DNA of 64,000 nucleotides from Xylaria sp. FL1777 (taxonomy: Eukaryota; Ascomycota; Sordariomycetes; Xylariales; Xylariaceae): contig MU400641.1 of NCBI GenBank assembly GCA_022578965.1, positions 1 through 64,000 of the forward strand. The letters are read 5' to 3'. The translations under genes and the position numbers were made by a program. Numbering within the stretch: position 1 is the stretch's first letter; each line of letters begins with the position of its first letter. A model generated the notes under the pieces. That model searched no databases. It was not told where the DNA came from and saw only the letters and a program-made list of their open reading frames with translations. Below are positions 39,447-52,700 of this stretch, piece by piece.

Positions 39447-40849
39447 AAAGACTTAGCTTAAGTTTTTGCAAATAAAACAAAAAAATATATTTTTGTAAAA
39501 TTAAATAAATAACTTAATTAGCACTCCTAAATAGCAAATAAGTACCTTTTAATTAAACTTTTAATAGGTTAAATAATAAAAGCTATTATTTTTTACTACT
39601 AATTTATTAAGCTAACAGTTAATTATTAGAAATTATGTTTGTTATTTTGTTTTATTTCCAAAACTAAGTTCTTATTTTCTTTTTATTAGTAGTTGCTGCT
39701 TTATTATCGTTAAAGTGTAGCAAATTAAATACATTTTGCTTAGTTATACGCAGCTATTTTTTAAGCCTTATTAAAAAACCCGCTTTGTTTAAATTATTAT
39801 TATAGTATTTCTTTAGTACTAGTAATAAGTTCTTAAAGTTTTTAGCGGAGTACTACTTGTTATTATAGTTCTACTTTTTTTATGCTACTTTATAAAATAA
39901 CTTGCAGTATTATAAGCAAAAAGAAAGTATTTTTTTTACTTTTTATTTCTTTTTTCTTATAGCTAAGTTTACTACTTTTTTATTTAAACGCTTGTGCTTT
40001 TATTTAAACAGCAAGTTATTAAAATACTTTTATAACTAATTAACATAAAACTATTAACTTTTTCTCTAAAAGTTAAGCAGTTTAAGTTTAAATATATTTA
40101 AGTTTTTAAGTAGCACGTTAATAATGCAATATAGTTTTCTAGTTATTAAATAGTTAAGTTTATTGCTTAAGCAATTAGTTTGTTTACTTTTTTTCCGAAG
40201 TACATATATATAATCTTTTTTTTTAAAATTAAGGTTTTGTTAATATTTGTTTGCTTAATTAGCTATTTGCTGCTAAGCTACTTTAATAAATTATTATGCT
40301 TTTTTTATAACTATATATATTTTTTAAGCATAAACTTATGCTTTTTTTTATAATAGCCTTTTGCACGGGCTTTTATTTGCTAAGTTTTTAGTTCTTGCTT
40401 TTTAGTTAAAAAGTAAACGCATTAGCTCTTTAGTTAACACTTTACGTAAAAAAATACCTTTTAGTAACTTATAAAGCAAAAATACTTGCATTACGTTTAT
40501 TACTAGCAGTACTTTTAATCATTTTTTTTAAAAATAATTAATAAAAGGTTTTAGCTTTTAGTTTAGCTATTAATGCATAATTTTAACTTGTTTTATAGTT
40601 TGCTTATATTTAGCTAAAAAAAGTTCAATTTAACGCTATATATTTTTAATAGTTCATTAATAAAGTTTATAATAAATTGCAAACTTTTATTATTAGTAAA
40701 TAATTCTAGCTATTTATATACGCAAAAAAAGCTTTAGTAATACATTTTTATAGCTTTTTTAATAGTTATACTGCTTTTATATAATGTTATTTAAGTTAGC
40801 TTAAATAGTTTATTAATTACACAAAATACTATATTATAACTATGTTTAT

Positions 40850-41150
40850 TTATTAAAAAATTCTTAAAGTTTATTATAAAATGTTGCTATATTTAGTTAA
40901 ATACTAATAAAAATATAAGTTTACTAAAGGTTTTATTACAAGGTACTTTAATAACTTAGCATAAACAATTTGCTATATATTAGTTAATATTTTTATATAA
41001 GCTTTAGTATTAATAGCGTTTTATTATTATATAACGTATTTTCCTTTTGCTAAAGTATATTATTATTAGTTTTACATGTACTTTTTTAATAAGCCTTGTT
41101 TTTAAGTTATTTAAATTAAGTATAACTAGTTTTTTATTTTATAATAATAA
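40850..41150 (-). pseudogene. Gypsy integrase remnant (zinc-binding region)
   Basis: On the minus strand, after allowing stop codons as Gln/Trp, the frame follows the integrase_H2C2 pattern: a TRLI.K.H block with His at 41076-41078, then GR.KT...I.RY, then Y.....V..Y...C..C..K.P. Two Cys codons remain (40965-40967 and 40959-40961) with one residue between them instead of two, suggesting a lost codon. The catalytic core lies further left, to about 39700, and was not resolved. Confidence 0.82.
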
Positions 41151-42119
41151 GTTATTTAGCATAAAAAGGTTAAAGTCTTTACTTTTTTAAGCTTTAGCTT
41201 ATATGCTATTAAAACTAACGTTTTAATAGTTAATTTTTAGCACAATATTAATTAACATAATACTTAATAATAGTAGTAAAGTTAAGTTATTTATTTTATA
41301 TAGTATAATTAAACTATTATTATTTATTAGTGCTATAGTTACTACTATTATAGGTTTAAATAAAGCTATAGTTTGCTGTTTGTTTTACTTTTGCTTTTAA
41401 GTTTTTAAGGCTTTTATTAGTTATAATAATATATTAGCAATTATGTTTTAAAAGCCTAGTTAATATATAATTATAAAGTTATAATAAAAAATTAGCTTAG
41501 CTTAATTTGCTTAGCAAAGGTTTAGTACTCTTTTTATACTAAAGTATACTAAAGCTTTATAATTAGTTAAAATTATAAAAAGTTTTTTTTATTATAGTTT
41601 AATTAGCTTACTGCGCTAATAAAGTAGCTTTTTAACAACTGCTAGCATTTTTTTGTTATATATTTTATAGTTTAATTTAGCGCTATAAAATGTTTTAAAA
41701 TAAAAAGCTATAAGCTTTTAAGGCTTATTAGGTAAGTTTTGTTATAATAGCACTTTTGCTATTACTTTATTAAAAAAGTCTGTTTTTATTAATGTTTTAC
41801 TATTAAAAAAAAGTAGCATAAAATTAAAAAAACTATAAAGGCTTTTTTTAGCTTTATAAATGCTTTTTTATATTGCTTTATTTAATTTAAAGAAAATTTA
41901 GCACTAGTAAAGTTATTTAAAGGTTTAGCTATATAGCTATAACTTTTTATAAAACATTAATAAAAGTTATAAAATCCTAAAAATAACTGCACTTATAACA
42001 CTTATGTTTTACTATTATTAACAAATAGCTATTAATGCTTAACTACTTTTATTTTATTAAGGTTTATAATAATGCTGTTAATACTTATAATAAATCCTAA
42101 AAACTTAGTTTAAGTTACA

Positions 42120-42560
42120 TAAAACTTATACTTTTTAAGGTTAGCTTATAAGCTAGCTTTTAAGCTAACCTTAAAAAACTTAATTAATATATTGCTTATG
42201 TTTTTTCTTAGTATTAAAGTAAATAAAAATATTATTAATATATACTATATAAAAAATGTTTAAGTATTTACGTAAAGTATTATTAATATATCTTTAAAAG
42301 GTTGCTAAACTATTAATTAGTTTAAAAAAAAGTACTTTAAATTAATAAACCCCGTAATAAGTTCAGAAAACTATTAGTAGTTCGTTTTTTATAGCTATAT
42401 ATATTTAATAAAAAGCTTATTAAATATTAATTTTTATATAAAACTTTGCCTTTAATAAACGTATTAATGTTTCGTTAATAAAAGGTAATAAGTATTTATT
42501 TTTCTGCTTTATAAAATTAAGCTTTTAGTAATTTACGCAAAGTTATAAGGCCTTATTGCT
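42120..42560 (-). pseudogene. Gypsy reverse transcriptase remnant
   Basis: The minus-strand frame from about 42400 down to 42180 shows the RVT_1 pattern: W.T.F.T.YG.FE..VMPFGL.NAPATFQ..IN..LR..L, then the active site, then SN..EEH. The YLDDI active site is at 42228-42242 and now reads Tyr-Ile-Asn-Asn-Ile, both Asp codons having become AAT. The match is unusually clear because hydrophobic and Lys/Arg positions survive RIP. Confidence 0.92.
42132..42177. repeat. 17-bp perfect inverted repeat in the pol region
   Basis: 42132-42148 is the exact reverse complement of 42161-42177, with a 12-base spacer. The arms include AAGGTTAGCTTA and TAAGCTAACCTT. It could form a hairpin. It may be chance in such a biased sequence, but the arms keep CC/GG that are rare here. 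Confidence 0.8.
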
Positions 42561-43979
42561 TTTTTAAGCAAAAAAAACTAGTACTGCTTATAGTATTATT
42601 ATAAGCTTAATAAAGTCTTTAGCTAAGTTTTTATATATATAAGCTTAATAAGTTTTGGCCTTTTTTAATAACATTTTATATAATAGGCTATATTTTAGTG
42701 TTTTTAGTTTACTATTAATAATTAAATAATAATTTATACCTAGTTAATATAGCAGTAATTTATTAAAAATTGCTTTGTTAAACATGTTTAAATAATTATA
42801 GTATTACTAAAGTATTATCTTTTTAGCTGCATTATATAGCTTTTTTTTATTGTTTAATAAAAGTCCTCTTTTTTTTTTAGCAATGTACTTGTTTAACTTA
42901 TATAGCATTATTATATTATGTTTAGTTTTTTCCTTTTTTTTAATAATATTAAATGCACTTATTTAAACATTAAATATAAACAAAAGCTAATGCTTATACT
43001 ATTTAAAAGCATTATAACATAATTAGTAAAGGCTTTATGTATTTTTTTAAGCTTAAGCAAAACTTCTTTTTTTAAACAATTTACTACTTTTACGTAAAGC
43101 AGTTCTAGTTTTAAATAAGTATAGTTCTTATTAAAGATTTATTTTATGCGCTTTAAACTTTGCTATATTTAATCTTTTCTTAAGTTTATATTTTTATATA
43201 AAGGTTATAAAATAATTATAAGCGCTTATAAAACAGTTAATAATAGTAGTTAATAAACAAAAGTTTGTTTTAGCTTTTTTATTTAATGTTATACTTAAAC
43301 TAGCTATACTAACTTTTTTTTTTTTTTTTAGCATAGCGTTTTTAGCTTATATAACTATTATAGCAACGCTTATTTTTTAATTTTATAGCATATTTGCGTT
43401 AATTTATATTAGCTTAATACTTTAGGTTTTGTAACAAATTACTTGTTTAATTTATAAAAATGTTTAAAAAACAATACTTCGGTTTTTAGTTACTTAAAAA
43501 AAGTAACTGTTTTTTTTAGCTATTTATTAATACATTATAATAATTAAAGAACTTTTTACTAATAATAACGTTGTTTTTTATATTATACATTAAAAGTAGC
43601 ACATTAAGTATAATATAACCTTTAACTTAAAAATAAGCTTTAATTACTATATTAATTGTTTAAGTAGCACGTTTATTATATTTAACTACTTATGCAAAAT
43701 TAAAACTAGTAAGCTTTTTAGCTTTAAAGTACTTTATAACTTTAACTATAAATGCTACGCTAACAAAAATATATATATTTGCTTTTATGTTAATAAAAGA
43801 CTTTATAGTTAATGCTAGTTTATTGTTTGCTATTATATAATTTATAAAAAAAGGGTTTTGTTTTAGTAATTCTTTTAAGAAATTAAACGGAATTTATTTA
43901 TACTATTTTATTTTTAGTGCTAATATTTTAGCACGTTTAAAATAAAAGTTTACTTGTTTTAAGCGTTATTTTTTACCTT

Positions 43980-45952
43980 TTTTTGTTTGCTTTTTTTTAC
44001 GTATTTTTTGCTTATTGCATTTATAACAATAATATTAATACAAGTGTTATTAAGTTAACTATGGTTTTGTTTTCTTAAGTATTTAAAGCTATAGTGTTTT
44101 TTTTTATAACATATAAAGCATTGTTTTTTAGCAATTAGCAGCTTAGCTTGTTTAAAACTAGGTTTTATATATATAAAATGGCTATTATTAGCATTTTTTA
44201 TTGCTTAAATGCTATAATATTTAGCACTTCCTTTAGCGTTATTACTGTTGTTTTTTAGGTTAAGGTTTTTTTTACTATAGTTGTTTAAACGCCCATTATT
44301 TAAAGCAGGCGCAAATAGCATAAATAACGCGTGTTTTTTTTAACGCGCTTTAGTAGCAAAAAAGTTCTTTTGTTGCTAATAATTGTAAATCTGCATATAG
44401 TTATAAAATTGCAAAAAAGTAATTGTTAGGTTATTAGCCTCTTTTATGTTTACTTTGTTAAAACGCTTAAAAAGTTTGTTTTATATGTTTTTTTTGAAAT
44501 TTTTGCTATTTACGTAAGCTTTAAAAACTCATTTAAAGAAAACAATCTTAAAGTTAATAAAACGCTTTTTTAGTTTTATTATTAATTCTTAGTACTAAAT
44601 GCAAGCTTTTTTATATTTATTAAAGTTATAATACTAGTAGTAAAAATGCTTTAAAACTTTTTTGCTTGTTTTTAACATAAGCGTATTACTATAATTGTTT
44701 TAAATAAAAAACATAATGTTTTTAAAAGCAATGCTGCTTATTTTGCTAGCAATATAAGCAATCTTGTTTTTTTTGCTATTAAAGTAATTAGCGTTCTTTT
44801 ATAGCTTATTTTTAAAAAGTATTATTTAATAGTTAAACTTAACTGCTAGCTTTTTGGCCTTTAGTTTATTATTTATAAAAATCAAAAGTAGTTTTATTTT
44901 TACTAAGCGTTTATTTCCTATAAATATATTAATAAAAGCAATCAAGTGCAATATACTTTTGCGAAGTAACTAAAGATTAAGCAAGTTATAGTTGCTAGTT
45001 TTTGCTACTGCTAACTTAGCTTTACGCATTTACGCAATAAGCTCGTTTTTAAAAATATTGTTAGTTTTTTTTAATTTTTGGCTTTTAGTAAGCTAAGCAG
45101 TTTTAGCTTTTATCTATGCATTATATTAAATAAACGTTTTATTTAAAATATAATTACTTTTATTTGCTTAAGCTTTTTGTAAGTTTAACTTAATAATAAC
45201 TAATTCTGCTTTTAGTTTTTTAGCCTTTTTAGCTATTTTAACGAGCTAATTTCTCAAGAAACGCATATTAATAATATGTTTAAGGCTATATGTTTATATG
45301 TTTTAGGCTAAATAATTATATATTATAGCAGTTATGCTTTACATTTTAAATTTATAAAAAAAAACAACTAAGTGTTTTTTTGTTTCCTTAATAAAAACAT
45401 TTTTAGTTATAAGCTTATTATATTTTAGCTAGGCTTTTATTTTATAGCTAATAAGTAAAGCAAAGTATATAGCAAGTATGCTTTATAAAATAGTTTAATT
45501 TATGCAAATATTATTAAAGTGTTTTTAAAAGTTCTTTTTTTTGTCGTTTTTAAACATTTTATTAATATAGCAAAATTGCTTAAATTAGTTTATTAAGTAA
45601 ACCTTGCTATTAAAATGCGCAAAAAAGTTCTTGCTAAACATATTTTTATAGTTAGTTATGTTATTTTTATTGTTTTCGTTAAAAAAACCAAAAGTATAAA
45701 TCTTAGTTATTTATTTATTATATTTAGCTAAAAGCAAAAGTTGTTTAAAAGTTTGTTTTACTTCGCTATTTAGCTAAAATAGCTTTATTTAGAAGTTTAG
45801 TTTACATAATAAGTTACTTAAAAAGCAAACATGCTTTAAAGCTTCTTTAGCTGCTTCTTTATTTTTAGCTATAATAATAACTATAATCGTAAGTTAGTTT
45901 TTTTTAATAAAAATTAAAGTTTTTTTAAACTATATTAAACAAAGTAAAATAT
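43980..45952 (-). pseudogene. Gypsy gag remnant with zinc knuckle
   Basis: The nucleocapsid motif is readable on the minus strand: Cys at 44118-44120, Cys at 44109-44111, His at 44094-44096 and a fourth position at 44079-44081 that is now Tyr (TGC to TAC). The spacing is exactly C-X2-C-X4-H-X4-C. It is preceded by Lys-Lys-Gln and followed by a Lys/Arg-rich tail, as in Gypsy nucleocapsid. The knuckle lies about 1.8 kb inside the 5' LTR, a usual place. The upstream capsid part has no motif I can name. Confidence 0.85.
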
Positions 45953-46321
45953 TATAATAGCAGTAATACTAAAAGTATAATACAAAAAACTAACTATACT
46001 TTATATTTTAAAAAAATATTTTACTTAAAAAAAAAAAGAAAAAAGAAAAACTACTTTATATATTTTTAACAGCAATATATAAACAACTTATATAATGTTT
46101 GCATAACTCACTTATAGCAACCATTTATTACACCCTTAATAAGATTAATAGGCTTAATAAGTTAATAAGCTATATATATAAGCCACTATATGCCCTTTTT
46201 TATAAAATATATACTTAATGCTTTAGTGTAGCATAGCTATAGCTTTAGCTGCAAGTAAGCCACACCTTTAATAAACTAGCAAGCCATAGTTTTAGCTATA
46301 AGCAAACCACAAGCTATTACA
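45953..46321 (-). repeat. right (5') LTR of the Gypsy element
   Basis: 369-bp partner of 39064-39430, starting TATAATAGCAG and ending GCTATTACA, followed by the target copy agttt (46322-46326). Confidence 0.95.
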
Positions 46322-46326
46322 AGTTT

Positions 46327-46439
46327 AAAGCTTAATAAACTTAATGCTTAAGTTTATTAAGTTTATGTATTAAACCTTTATAATAGTTTAAATATATATT
46401 TTTTAATAAATAAAACTTTTTTTAAGCATGTTTTTTTTA
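46327..46439. other. spacer between Gypsy element and element B copy 2, with a hairpin
   Basis: 113 bp with no match elsewhere. Bases 46331-46344 and 46348-46361 are 14-bp inverted arms (CTTAATAAACTTAA and its inverse) around a 3-base loop. Confidence 0.6.
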
Positions 46440-46750
46440 TATTAAAGTAAAGTAAAGTGGTTAAATAAGCTAACTAGCTAGCTAAAGTAAGTTTAAGCTA
46501 AGTTATATAATAAAAATAAAAGTATAAATATTATGCTAAACTTTAAAGTATAAATTTAATAAAAGCGTATAACATAATAAAAAATAGCTATAATTGCTTT
46601 ATTTATGTTATTAAATAGCTTTTTAATAAATTGTTTTTATTTTTTAATTTATATATAACTTAATTGTTTAAATATATAAGTTATAACTTATTTTTTTGCG
46701 ATTAAAGTAGTATAGTAAATTTTGCGTAATTATATTGCTTTATTTTATTA
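46440..46750 (+). repeat. 5' LTR of element B copy 2
   Basis: Starts TATTAAAGTAAAG (TGTTAAAG before RIP) and ends TTTATTTTATTA. Reverse match to 18600-18909 throughout. Confidence 0.87.
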
Positions 46751-49700
46751 GTATTTTTAGTAAAGCTAATCTTTTATTTATAATAAATAATACTATAAAA
46801 CTTATAAATAAGCGATTTATTATTACTAATTTATATGTTTAATTTATTTATTTATTAATTGCTATAATTTTTATATATAAATTGCAATATATTATATTTA
46901 ATTGCTTTAGCTAATAATAAGCAAAACTTGCTTAATATAAATAGTTTAATTATAATTAGCAATAAATATTTAAGCTAGCAGCTTTTAATTAATAAAGCTT
47001 AAAATAAACGTATAAAAATATTAAATTGTTTTTTTTAATTTAATTTGCAAAGCATTTTTATTTTTTTTAGTAAAATAATAATTAAATATTAAAATACTAA
47101 TATAATTTTTAAGATAGCGCAGCTAAAAAACTATTTATTAAAAACTTTTAATAAGTTAAAAAGAAAAAATTTCCGCTAAAAAGCTAGCGTTTTAAAAGAA
47201 AAAAAGCATAATTGCTTTTATATAAACAAAAAAAAGCAAAAAACAGGCCTAAAAAAAATAAAAATTGCTAAAACCTTTAAATAGCTGCTATATAAGCAAA
47301 TTTAACGCTTATTTATATTAAATAAGTTTAAGTTTACATATTAATATATAAAGCTATTAATAATTAAAAATATATTTTATTTTTTAAGCTAATATAGTTT
47401 TTTATTAAAAAATAAAAAGCAAGATTTTTTAAGTATAAGCTAGCTATTATTTAAAAATTTTGCATAAAATATAACTATTGTTTTTTTATAGCACTTATTA
47501 TTAAATAAAAAAGCTTTAAAAAAAAGAAAAAAGCATGCTACTTTTATAAGTAAAAAGCTATAAAAAAATAAAGCTTGCTTAATAAAACTTACGTAAAACA
47601 AAACAAGCTAAACTAAAAAACAAAAAAACTAAACGCTATAAAGCATACAAAAAAATAAAAGCGCATAAAAAACAAAAATATAAAAGCATTTAAAAAAAAA
47701 CTTAAAAAGTTTAAAAAAATAGCACAAAAAAACTTAAATATTTAAAATATTTAAAAACTTTTAATATTTTATACTTTTTTTTTTTAAACTTATATTTTTA
47801 TTTAGTTTATTTTTATTATTTTTTGTAGTTTATTTTTTTTATTACTTTTATATAAACTTTACTTTAATTTATTATATAGCTTAAAAGTTTAAAAATTATA
47901 GCTTAGTTAAATAATTTAGCTATAATAAATTATTAAATTTTTTTATTTTAATATATAAAAAACATTAAAACTACTTATAAATAAAAAAAATAAAAATAAT
48001 TAGCTTATTATTTTTAAAAAGTATTAAAGCAACTTAATTTAGCTTAAGCTATTTTAATAATAATTATAATGCTAAAATTAAGCTATTATTTATGCTTTTT
48101 AATTTAAAATTAAACTAATATTTATTATTTAATAAGTTAAAAATAAATAAATAGCTAAATAATTTAAATGTTTTTTTTTATATAAAGCGCTTTAAAAACA
48201 TTAATAAAATTAAATAAGTTTTTTTTTATTATAATACTTTTTAAACAAAAAAAAATAGTAAAAATAATACTAAAAAACTATTTATTATAAACTAAAGCTT
48301 ATAAACTACTTAAGCAAAAGTTTAAGCTTTAAAACTTTAAATAAAATAAGTTTATTATTGCTATATTATAAAATTTTAAAGTTTGCTTAAAAGCTATATA
48401 TTTTATTAATTTTAAAACTTACTTTTTTTAGTATTAAATATATGCTAAAAATATTAAAGCTTAAAAAAATTATTACTTTAATTTTTAACTTATTTAAAGT
48501 TTGTTTAAAAAGCTAAATTAAAATATTATTAATAAAATAATAAAATTTTTAAAAAAGTTATATAATAACTTAAACAAAATATTTTATAAAAGCTTTTTTA
48601 AAATATTAAATAATTAAATTAATAAAAAGTTTAAGCTAAATTTTTACTTTAAAAAAACAAAAAAAGCATATAAAGCATAAAAAAAAATTAATTATTTATA
48701 TAATTATAATTTTAATAAGCTTTTATATATTATTATTAATGCTATTAAGCTAGCTATTAATATAATTATATTAGCTATTAAAACAGTTATTATTAAAAAG
48801 CAATAAATAAAATTAGCTTAATATTTTGTTTATAACTAAAATATAAATAATATTATTAAATAAATATAATAGCTAAAGTTAAAACAAAAAAGCATAATAA
48901 TTATAAAAGAAAAACTAAAAAAAAATGCTAAAAAAACTGCAGAATTAATATATTTAACTAATTAATTAAAAACTATAAGTATTATAATATTACAAAATTA
49001 ATATAAACTTATTAAAAAAGCAAATATTTAATATTAATATTTCAACTTTAAAATATTTATAAAAAAGTAAATATAACTTTAAAAACCAAAAATAAAGCAA
49101 ACAATTGTTTAATTTTTTATAATAAATAAAGTTAAATAATTTTTATTTAGTAAAAAGAACTATTTGTTAAAAATATAGCATAAATAATTATTACGTTTAT
49201 AAATATAGCTTTACTTATAAATTAAAAAAAAAAACATTATATATTAACACTTTAAATAGTGTTTAAAAGAGCTAAGATTTTTTATAAGCTTTAAATATAT
49301 AAAAGTTCTTTTTAAAGTTATAAAAATTAACAAAAATAAAAAAAGAATTTTTAATGCTGCAATAAAATAAATATATAATTTTGTTTTAAGCAATAATAAG
49401 CTATTTAAACAAAAAGCTTATTATTAATTATAAAAAAAAGATTTTGTTTTAAATAATAAAGATTTAAATGCTAAAATAAAAAGCAAAAAAAAAAAAAAAA
49501 AAAGACTTTACTAGCTAAATAATAAGCAGCTAAACTAATTTTTAAATAAAAAGTTTAATAATTAAACTTTTATACTTTATAAAATAAAACTAGCAAAAGC
49601 TTATAATATTAAAAAAAATACTTTAATAAATAATAAACTAAATAATAGTTTTATTATAACAAATTAAAATTTTATATAAAGTATTTCTTATAATAAAAAT

Positions 49701-52700
49701 AATATTAAAGTTTTATAAAGCTATATATTAAGCAAGAAAATTAGCATAAATATATTTTAAGCTAATTATTATAAGCTTTTATTTAGAAAAGCTAGTTTTT
49801 ATTAAATAAAAAATAAAAAAAGACCTAAAAAACCAAAAAAAAGCCCTTTATAAGTTAAACAATTAAAAAAATTCATTTAAATAATAATAAGTTTTTTATT
49901 TAATTTAACACTAAAAATATATAAATAAATAATAATTTTTATAAATAAAATACTTTATTAAAACTAAAAAGTTTTAATTATTTAAAACTTTAAAAAATCT
50001 AAAAAGCAAAACTTATAAAAAAAAGCTTAAAAGTTAAAAAAATATAAACTAAAAAGTTTAAGAACTTTTTAAATAAAAAAACAAATATTATTTTTAAAAA
50101 CTTTATATTAGAAGTTTTAAAATATTTTAATGTTTTTATTTAAACAATTGTTTAAATAAAAGCTAAATTATATTTTAAAGTAACAAAAGTACTTAAGTTA
50201 ATATTAAAAATAATACTACTACTTTTAAATAACTTTAGTAAAAGTTTAAATTAGCAAATTAAATTAAATATGCTATAACTTATTTTAAAAAAAAAGCAAT
50301 AAATTAAAATATAAAGCTTAACTAAAAACTTTATTTTAAAAAATTTTAATTTAAATAAATATAAAAAATGCTTTTTTTTATAAAAGCGTAAACTTTTTAA
50401 AAAACAACATAAAATTTTAATAGCTAATAATTAAAAAACGATAAAAAAGTTTTTAGCTAGTATTATAAATAGCTAATTAACTTAATAAATATAAATTATT
50501 AAGTAATATTTGCAAAATTAGCTTTTTATTAAACTATTTAATAGCATAAATAAATAAAAAGATAAAATATAACAGTTTTATTATATATATTTATATGTTT
50601 TAATTTAGCTTTATAGCTACTTTTTTTAAAAAAACAACGCTATAAAATAATAAAAGTTTTTTGTAATTAAAACTAATAAAATAATTAAATAATAAATATA
50701 TAGTATTATATTAGTTTTAAATCTTTAAACATTAAAAAATAAACTAAAGTTTAATAAAATGCTTTTTAAGATTTTAAACTAATATAATACTATATATTTA
50801 TTATTTAAAAATAACTTAAAAAAGTAAAAGTTAATAATTGTTATACTTATGCTGCTTTTAAAAAAACTAGTATTTTTAGCTAAACTTTAGTTATATGCTA
50901 ATTTTACATTAGTAGCGCTAAAAAAAAAATAAGCTTAAAAAGCTAATATAATTAGCATTAATAGTTTTAAAAAGTATTAATTAAACTTTTAACTTTTTTA
51001 AAATAAAAATTTATAAAAAGTATAATAATTATGTTAGTAATAATAGCTTAAACTTATTTAAAAAAACATTAAAATATAAGTTTTATAATAAAAAAAACTT
51101 AAGCTTAATAAATTACTTTAATTAAAAATATTTAAGCTTTTTAAATTTATGCTTTATGTTAGCTTTACTACTAAAAACGCAAAGTATTTTAGCTATATTT
51201 TTAAGCGTTATAAAGCTAAAAAAATATATATAGCTTTATTTAAAGCTTATTATAAAAATAAAAAACAAAATTTATAAAAAAGATATTACTAGAATTATTA
51301 ATTTTAAAGCGTAGTTTAGCATTATTATAAACTTATTTATTAATAAAAATAGCTTTATTATTAAAAATATAAATATAACTTAAAAAAAATTTAACTAAAC
51401 TAGTAATTTTATTCAATATATAAAATGTTTAAAAACTATGATTTAAATAAATAAAAAATTGCTGCTTTTCTTTTTATATATAATTAATAAAAAATAAGTT
51501 ATTTATTTTTTATTGCTAGAAATAAACTTTATTATAAAGTTTTAAATAAGTTTATATTTTTAAAGCTTTTATATAATAGCTAATATAATATTTAAAACAA
51601 GCTAAATTATTATATTAGTAATAAATTATATTAAAAAGCTAAATTTAAAAGCTTAAAGTTATTAATAATTAAAAAACTAATATATATTTGCTAAACTACT
51701 AGCTTAATAAATAAACTATATAAAACATATAAATTTTAAACTTTAAATAAAAAGTTTAATAATTAGCAAAAAACAGTAAAAAGAAAATTAAAAAAACGCA
51801 GTTTAAAAAAATATATAAGTGCAAACTTTTAAAAGAATTAAAATCTATATAATAATATAACGTTAGTAGTTTTTTTAACTTTTTTTATATAAAATATTAA
51901 ACTTTTTAAAAACTTAAAAATATAAAACAATAAAAAAGTTTATGCTATTTTTAATAATAATTAACTATTTAAAATATTTTTAATTATAATAAAAAAAGCG
52001 CTAAAGCAAAAAAACAGTAAAAGATTAATAATTATAAAAACTAAAAATTTTGCATATAAATTAAAAAACAAAAATAACTTAATTATAACTTTAATTTAAG
52101 CATTATTAACTTTTTAAGCTTTAAAAACTAACAAATTAATAAAAAATAAAACAATAATTTTAAATATAATATATAAAACAAAAAATAAAAAGATTTATTT
52201 TAAAAATAACGTGCTATTTAATAGTACTATTTTATTTAGATTTTATAAATAAAAAAGCAAGCTTTAAAAGAAGCAAGCTATTATTTAAAAAATTTTGTGC
52301 TATTTTAATAAAATAGCATTTATTAAAATATATATTTATGTTTTAACACTATTTTTAAAAGCATTTAATTAATTATTAAATAACTAGTTATTTTTTAAAG
52401 AAGCTTTATATAATTAACTTTATTTAATAAAAAGCAGCATTATGAATTAAAATATAGTATTGTAAAGAAATAGCACTTTTTTAGGACTTTTTTAAAATAA
52501 AGAAAATATATAATATAATTTTTTTTTTTTATAAAATTAAAATAGTTTGTTATAAAGCATAGCAAATTTATAACATTTTAATTTTTAAGCTTTTAAAAAA
52601 CATTACTATAAAAGTTTTAAAAATTTAACTTAAGCATAATATTTTTAAAAAAGCTTATAATTTATATTATAACGCTTAGTTTTTTATATAAAAAAAAAGT

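Larger units (their letters stand above)
39064..46321 (-). mobile_element. Ty3/Gypsy LTR retrotransposon, complete but RIP-inactivated
   Basis: A 7258-bp element with direct LTRs (39064-39430 and 45953-46321). Its ends are TGTAATAGCAG (G now A) and GCTGTTACA, and it has a perfect 5-bp target duplication agttt (39059-39063 and 46322-46326). Coding is on the minus strand: a purine tract sits just inside the left LTR, and gag, reverse transcriptase and integrase follow one another leftwards, the Ty3/Gypsy order. Reading TAA/TAG as Gln/Trp gives a gag CCHC zinc knuckle near 44079-44120, reverse transcriptase near 42180-42400 and an integrase zinc-binding region near 40915-41110. I did not check for a chromodomain. 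Confidence 0.95.
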
